This document shows positions 61,515 to 64,000 of a stretch of DNA of 64,000 bases, piece by piece (position 1 is the stretch's first letter; every line of letters starts with the position of its first letter). A program made the translations under genes and the position numbers. The notes beneath the pieces are model-generated. The model was not told where the DNA came from. It searched no databases and worked only from the letters and a program-made list of their open reading frames with translations. Source of the DNA: JBBDIJ01 sp040880485 (GTDB taxonomy: Bacteria > Bacteroidota > Rhodothermia > Balneolales > Balneolaceae); assembly GCA_040880485.1 (NCBI GenBank), contig JBBDIJ010000009.1, positions 124,001-188,000 on the forward strand. The letters run 5' to 3'.

Positions 61515-62771
61515 ATGCAAAATGACGTTTCAAAAATGATTATTCAGTCCTTTGCCGAGATTGCAAAGGACAAGGGGATCGACAGAGAACTTCTTCTTAC
61601 CATACTTGAAGACGTCTTTCGGACCATGATTCGTAAAAAGTATGAGTCCGATGAAGCATTTGATGTTATCCTAAATGCAGACCGGGGCGAAATTCAGATA
61701 CTTCATATTCGTGAAGTAGTTCCGGCAGATGAGCTGACCAATCCGGTGACAGAAATTTCACTTGAGGAGGGCAGAAAGCAGGATCCCGATCTGGAACTCT
61801 ATGATGAGTATGCTCAGGAGATCTCTATTACAGATTTTGGACGGAGAGCGGTGACAATGGCACGCCAGCAACTCGCCCAGCGAATCCGGGAGATAGAGAA
61901 AGACAATATTTTTGAAGACTACTCTGAACGTGTTGGCGAAATTGTCCTGGGTGATGTTTATCAGGTAAGGAACCGGGATATTCTTGTGAATCACAACGGA
62001 GTTGAGCTGGTACTCCCAAAGAGTGAACAGATCTACAAGGATCGCTACAGAAAAGGAGATACCATTCGTGCAGTTGTACAGGAAGTTAAAAGGTATAACG
62101 GGAACCCTTCTGTGATCATATCAAGAACATCGTCCCTTTTCCTGGAGCGACTTTTTGAAAATGAAATTCCTGAGGTGTTTGATGGGATCATAGATCTTGT
62201 AAAAATTGCACGTGAGCCGGGAGACAGATCGAAAGTGGCTGTTGTATCTCATGATGAGAGAGTGGATCCGGTAGGGGCATGCGTCGGAATGAAAGGGATC
62301 CGCATTCATGCGATAGTTCGGGAGTTGCAGAACGAAAATATTGACGTCATCAACTACACGCCCGACAAGATCGAATTCATCAAGCGGGCTCTTCAGCCGG
62401 CCAGTGTGTTGAAAGTCGAGCTTGATGAAGAGGATAAGCATGCAAATGTACTCGTTCCGGCCGATGAAGTGTCCAAGGCGATCGGGAAGGGTGGAGTTAA
62501 TATTCGGCTCGCATCCAAATTGACTGAGTGTGAGATCGATGTCTATCGGGAGGTTGAGGAGGAAGATGATATCGATCTCGGAGAGTTTGAGGAGGATTTT
62601 GGCACAGAAACCCTTCAACTTCTTTTCGATATCGGGTGTGATACGGCACGTGCGGTACTTGAGCTCGATGAGGATGAGATTGTAAGTCGAACGGAGGGCA
62701 AAATCGACAAAGAGACGGCCAGCCGCATTATCGAAGTAATCTCATATGAATTTGAGGACGAGGAAGATTGA
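61515..62771 (+). CDS. nusA: Transcription termination/antitermination protein NusA
   Basis: 418 residues from ATG 61515, which has AGGA eight bases upstream; an ATG at 61500 adds five residues. The order is N-terminal RNA polymerase-binding domain, S1 domain (~135-200), KH1 with DPVGACVGMKGIRI, and KH2 with VLVPADEVSKAIGKGGVNIRLA. The C-terminal acidic segment is short and there are no extra repeats of E. coli type. It modulates pausing and can regulate its own operon. Confidence 0.95.
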   Translation: MQNDVSKMIIQSFAEIAKDKGIDRELLLTILEDVFRTMIRKKYESDEAFDVILNADRGEIQILHIREVVPADELTNPVTEISLEEGRKQDPDLELYDEYAQEISITDFGRRAVTMARQQLAQRIREIEKDNIFEDYSERVGEIVLGDVYQVRNRDILVNHNGVELVLPKSEQIYKDRYRKGDTIRAVVQEVKRYNGNPSVIISRTSSLFLERLFENEIPEVFDGIIDLVKIAREPGDRSKVAVVSHDERVDPVGACVGMKGIRIHAIVRELQNENIDVINYTPDKIEFIKRALQPASVLKVELDEEDKHANVLVPADEVSKAIGKGGVNIRLASKLTECEIDVYREVEEEDDIDLGEFEEDFGTETLQLLFDIGCDTARAVLELDEDEIVSRTEGKIDKETASRIIEVISYEFEDEED

Positions 62772-62836
62772 TCGTACATTGAGAATTCCCCGGAAAACAG
62801 GGGGGCAGTCTCGCTTTTATAATAGTAAATTTTCGT

Positions 62837-64000
62837 ATGACGGACTCAAAACCAAAGAAGCTTTTTAAAGTTGCATCGGAGTTTAACGTTGCTACACAAT
62901 CAATTGTGGATGCGCTTGCAGATCAGGGCTTCGAGATTGCAAACAAGCCGAATTCCAGTATCACTGTAGAGATGTATAGTGCACTGGAGGAAGTGTATGG
63001 AGTAGAGAAGCAGAAGAGCAGGGAACATGAGAAGGTTCGGGAGGAGTATGAGAGTCGCAGGAATCAGATGCACACCCAGCGGAATGAGTCGGTAACTATC
63101 GACAGTTTTCTGGAGCCGATTGAAGATCTTGAACCTGTTGAAGAGACGGAACCGGAGGATCTTCCTGAACCTGAAAAAGTAGTAGAAGAGCAGAAGGCCG
63201 CCGAGAAGAGAAAAGAAGAAGTAGAAGTAGAGTCTGCACCGGAAATTATTGAAGAATCTGAATCTGAGCCGGAGGTAGTGAACGCGGATCAGGATGAACA
63301 GAATGAGCCGGAGGTTTCTGCTGAAGAGACAGCTGAAAAAACGGTTGATGAAGAGCAGACTGAGCAAGAAGAAGTTCCTGAAGAGACCGGGGAACCCGAA
63401 GAATCTACCGGTCAGGCTGAAGATGAGGAGACTGAAGAACAGGAACAGAGTGAGGATGAAGTCGTTACTGCCGGGCAGGATGAAGTTGCAGAGGAAGAGC
63501 CTGAATCACCGGATGATGATGCAGAAGTAGAGAAGGACGAGAAGGGAAGGATCATTCGTGGAAGAGCTGGCCGATTGAGTGGCACCAAGGTGGTGGGTAA
63601 AGTGAGCGTCTTTTCCGAAGAGTCGGAGAAGAAGCGCAAGAAACGGAAGCGTAAAAAAGACATGTCTCCTGCGGAGGCCAAAAAGGAGAAAGGGAAAGCG
63701 AAAGATGTAGATCCCGATTCTCAGAAAGCGAAGTCTAAGAAGAAGAAAAAGGGCCGGAAATCCCGTGTAGATGAAGATGATGTAGAGAAGAAGATGAAAG
63801 AGACGATGCAGCAGATGCAGTCATCGTCAACTGTTGGAAGCAAGCGATCCAAACGAAGACGTCAGAGAAAGGAGGAGAGAGAAGAGGAGTTGCTTCAGCA
63901 GGAGGGAGATCAGGAAGAAGAGGTAATAGAGGTAACTGAGTTTATTACAGTTAGTGATCTTGCAGACCTTCTTGATGTAAAACCGACGGATATTATTACG
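62837..64000 (+). CDS. infB: Translation initiation factor IF-2 (N-terminal part)
   Basis: 388 codons are visible and the frame is still open at the right edge. The N-terminal domain (SKPKKLFKVASEFNVATQS, residues ~4-22) is followed by a long low-complexity linker rich in Glu, then Lys/Arg (residues ~75-355), and FITVSDLADLLDVKPTDII, the second IF-2 N-domain. The GTPase lies beyond the window. IF-2 brings initiator tRNA to the 30S subunit. It follows nusA by 65 bases, containing CCCC/GGGG near 62788-62803. Confidence 0.95.
   Translation, partial: MTDSKPKKLFKVASEFNVATQSIVDALADQGFEIANKPNSSITVEMYSALEEVYGVEKQKSREHEKVREEYESRRNQMHTQRNESVTIDSFLEPIEDLEPVEETEPEDLPEPEKVVEEQKAAEKRKEEVEVESAPEIIEESESEPEVVNADQDEQNEPEVSAEETAEKTVDEEQTEQEEVPEETGEPEESTGQAEDEETEEQEQSEDEVVTAGQDEVAEEEPESPDDDAEVEKDEKGRIIRGRAGRLSGTKVVGKVSVFSEESEKKRKKRKRKKDMSPAEAKKEKGKAKDVDPDSQKAKSKKKKKGRKSRVDEDDVEKKMKETMQQMQSSSTVGSKRSKRRRQRKEEREEELLQQEGDQEEEVIEVTEFITVSDLADLLDVKPTDIIT

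Noticed and set aside
1..64000. CRISPR array, insertion sequence, prophage, tRNA or rRNA
   Set aside because: I looked for regular repeats, transposase or integrase motifs, terminal repeats and tRNA-like folds in the gaps and saw none. A tRNA scan and a repeat search would confirm.

Overview
The window reads as a chromosomal segment of a Gram-negative bacterium of the FCB group. The best guess is the Balneolota/Rhodothermota branch, from gene content only: a GWxTD-family secreted protein, a ThuA/PVC-type dehydrogenase lipoprotein, a cupredoxin, a menaquinone-type polyprenyl synthase, a Bacteroidota-style HPt protein and LpxH for lipid A. Base composition looks moderate and even, genes are densely packed, and I saw no transposon, integrase, prophage, CRISPR array, rRNA or tRNA. 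About 53 protein genes are supported, including rpmF (59 codons), infB (runs off the right edge) and prfB (needs a programmed frameshift).

Layout. 1-7107 (+): the end of a UbiA/EboC-like prenyltransferase, then a possible sugar-oxidation island (ThuA-dehydrogenase lipoprotein, cupredoxin, TIM-barrel ketose epimerase, sugar-type MFS permease with a LacI-type operator). 7289-20440 (-): PPi-type phosphofructokinase, complex I genes nuoA-H (no nuoI-N here), PBP1A, LpxH and a long-chain polyprenyl diphosphate synthase. 20667-32249 (+): pgi, a deoxynucleoside kinase, the lipid block yceD-rpmF-plsX-fabH-fabD-fabG-acpP-fabF-rnc, mgtE, thyA and folA. 32396-37951: a histidine-kinase-like protein with a receiver but no ATPase domain (+), an HD phosphohydrolase (-), an M42 peptidase (+), and a thioesterase-HPt-galE group (-). 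38145-46837 (+): recC-recB-recD. 46757-51608 (-): GWxTD protein, pdxA, methyltransferase, ftsE and an AEC permease that overlaps the 3' end of recD. 51978-60272 (+): FAD oxidoreductase, a two-gene heterodimeric ABC exporter interrupted by an RNase Z-like gene, a small YqjD-like protein, prfB and coaE. 60269-60778 (-): a DUF192 lipoprotein. 61010-64000 (+): rimP-nusA-infB.

Most of the window is core metabolism and information processing. The parts most worth a second look are: the sugar-oxidation island with its operator and a structured intergenic RNA candidate (3690-3817); the ATPase-less HisKA-receiver protein with an orphan HPt about 4 kb away; the asymmetric ABC exporter around an RNase Z homologue whose metal motif has His replaced by Asp; and hairpin leaders before rimP and after folA. 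No defence system or overtly novel multi-gene machine was recognised.
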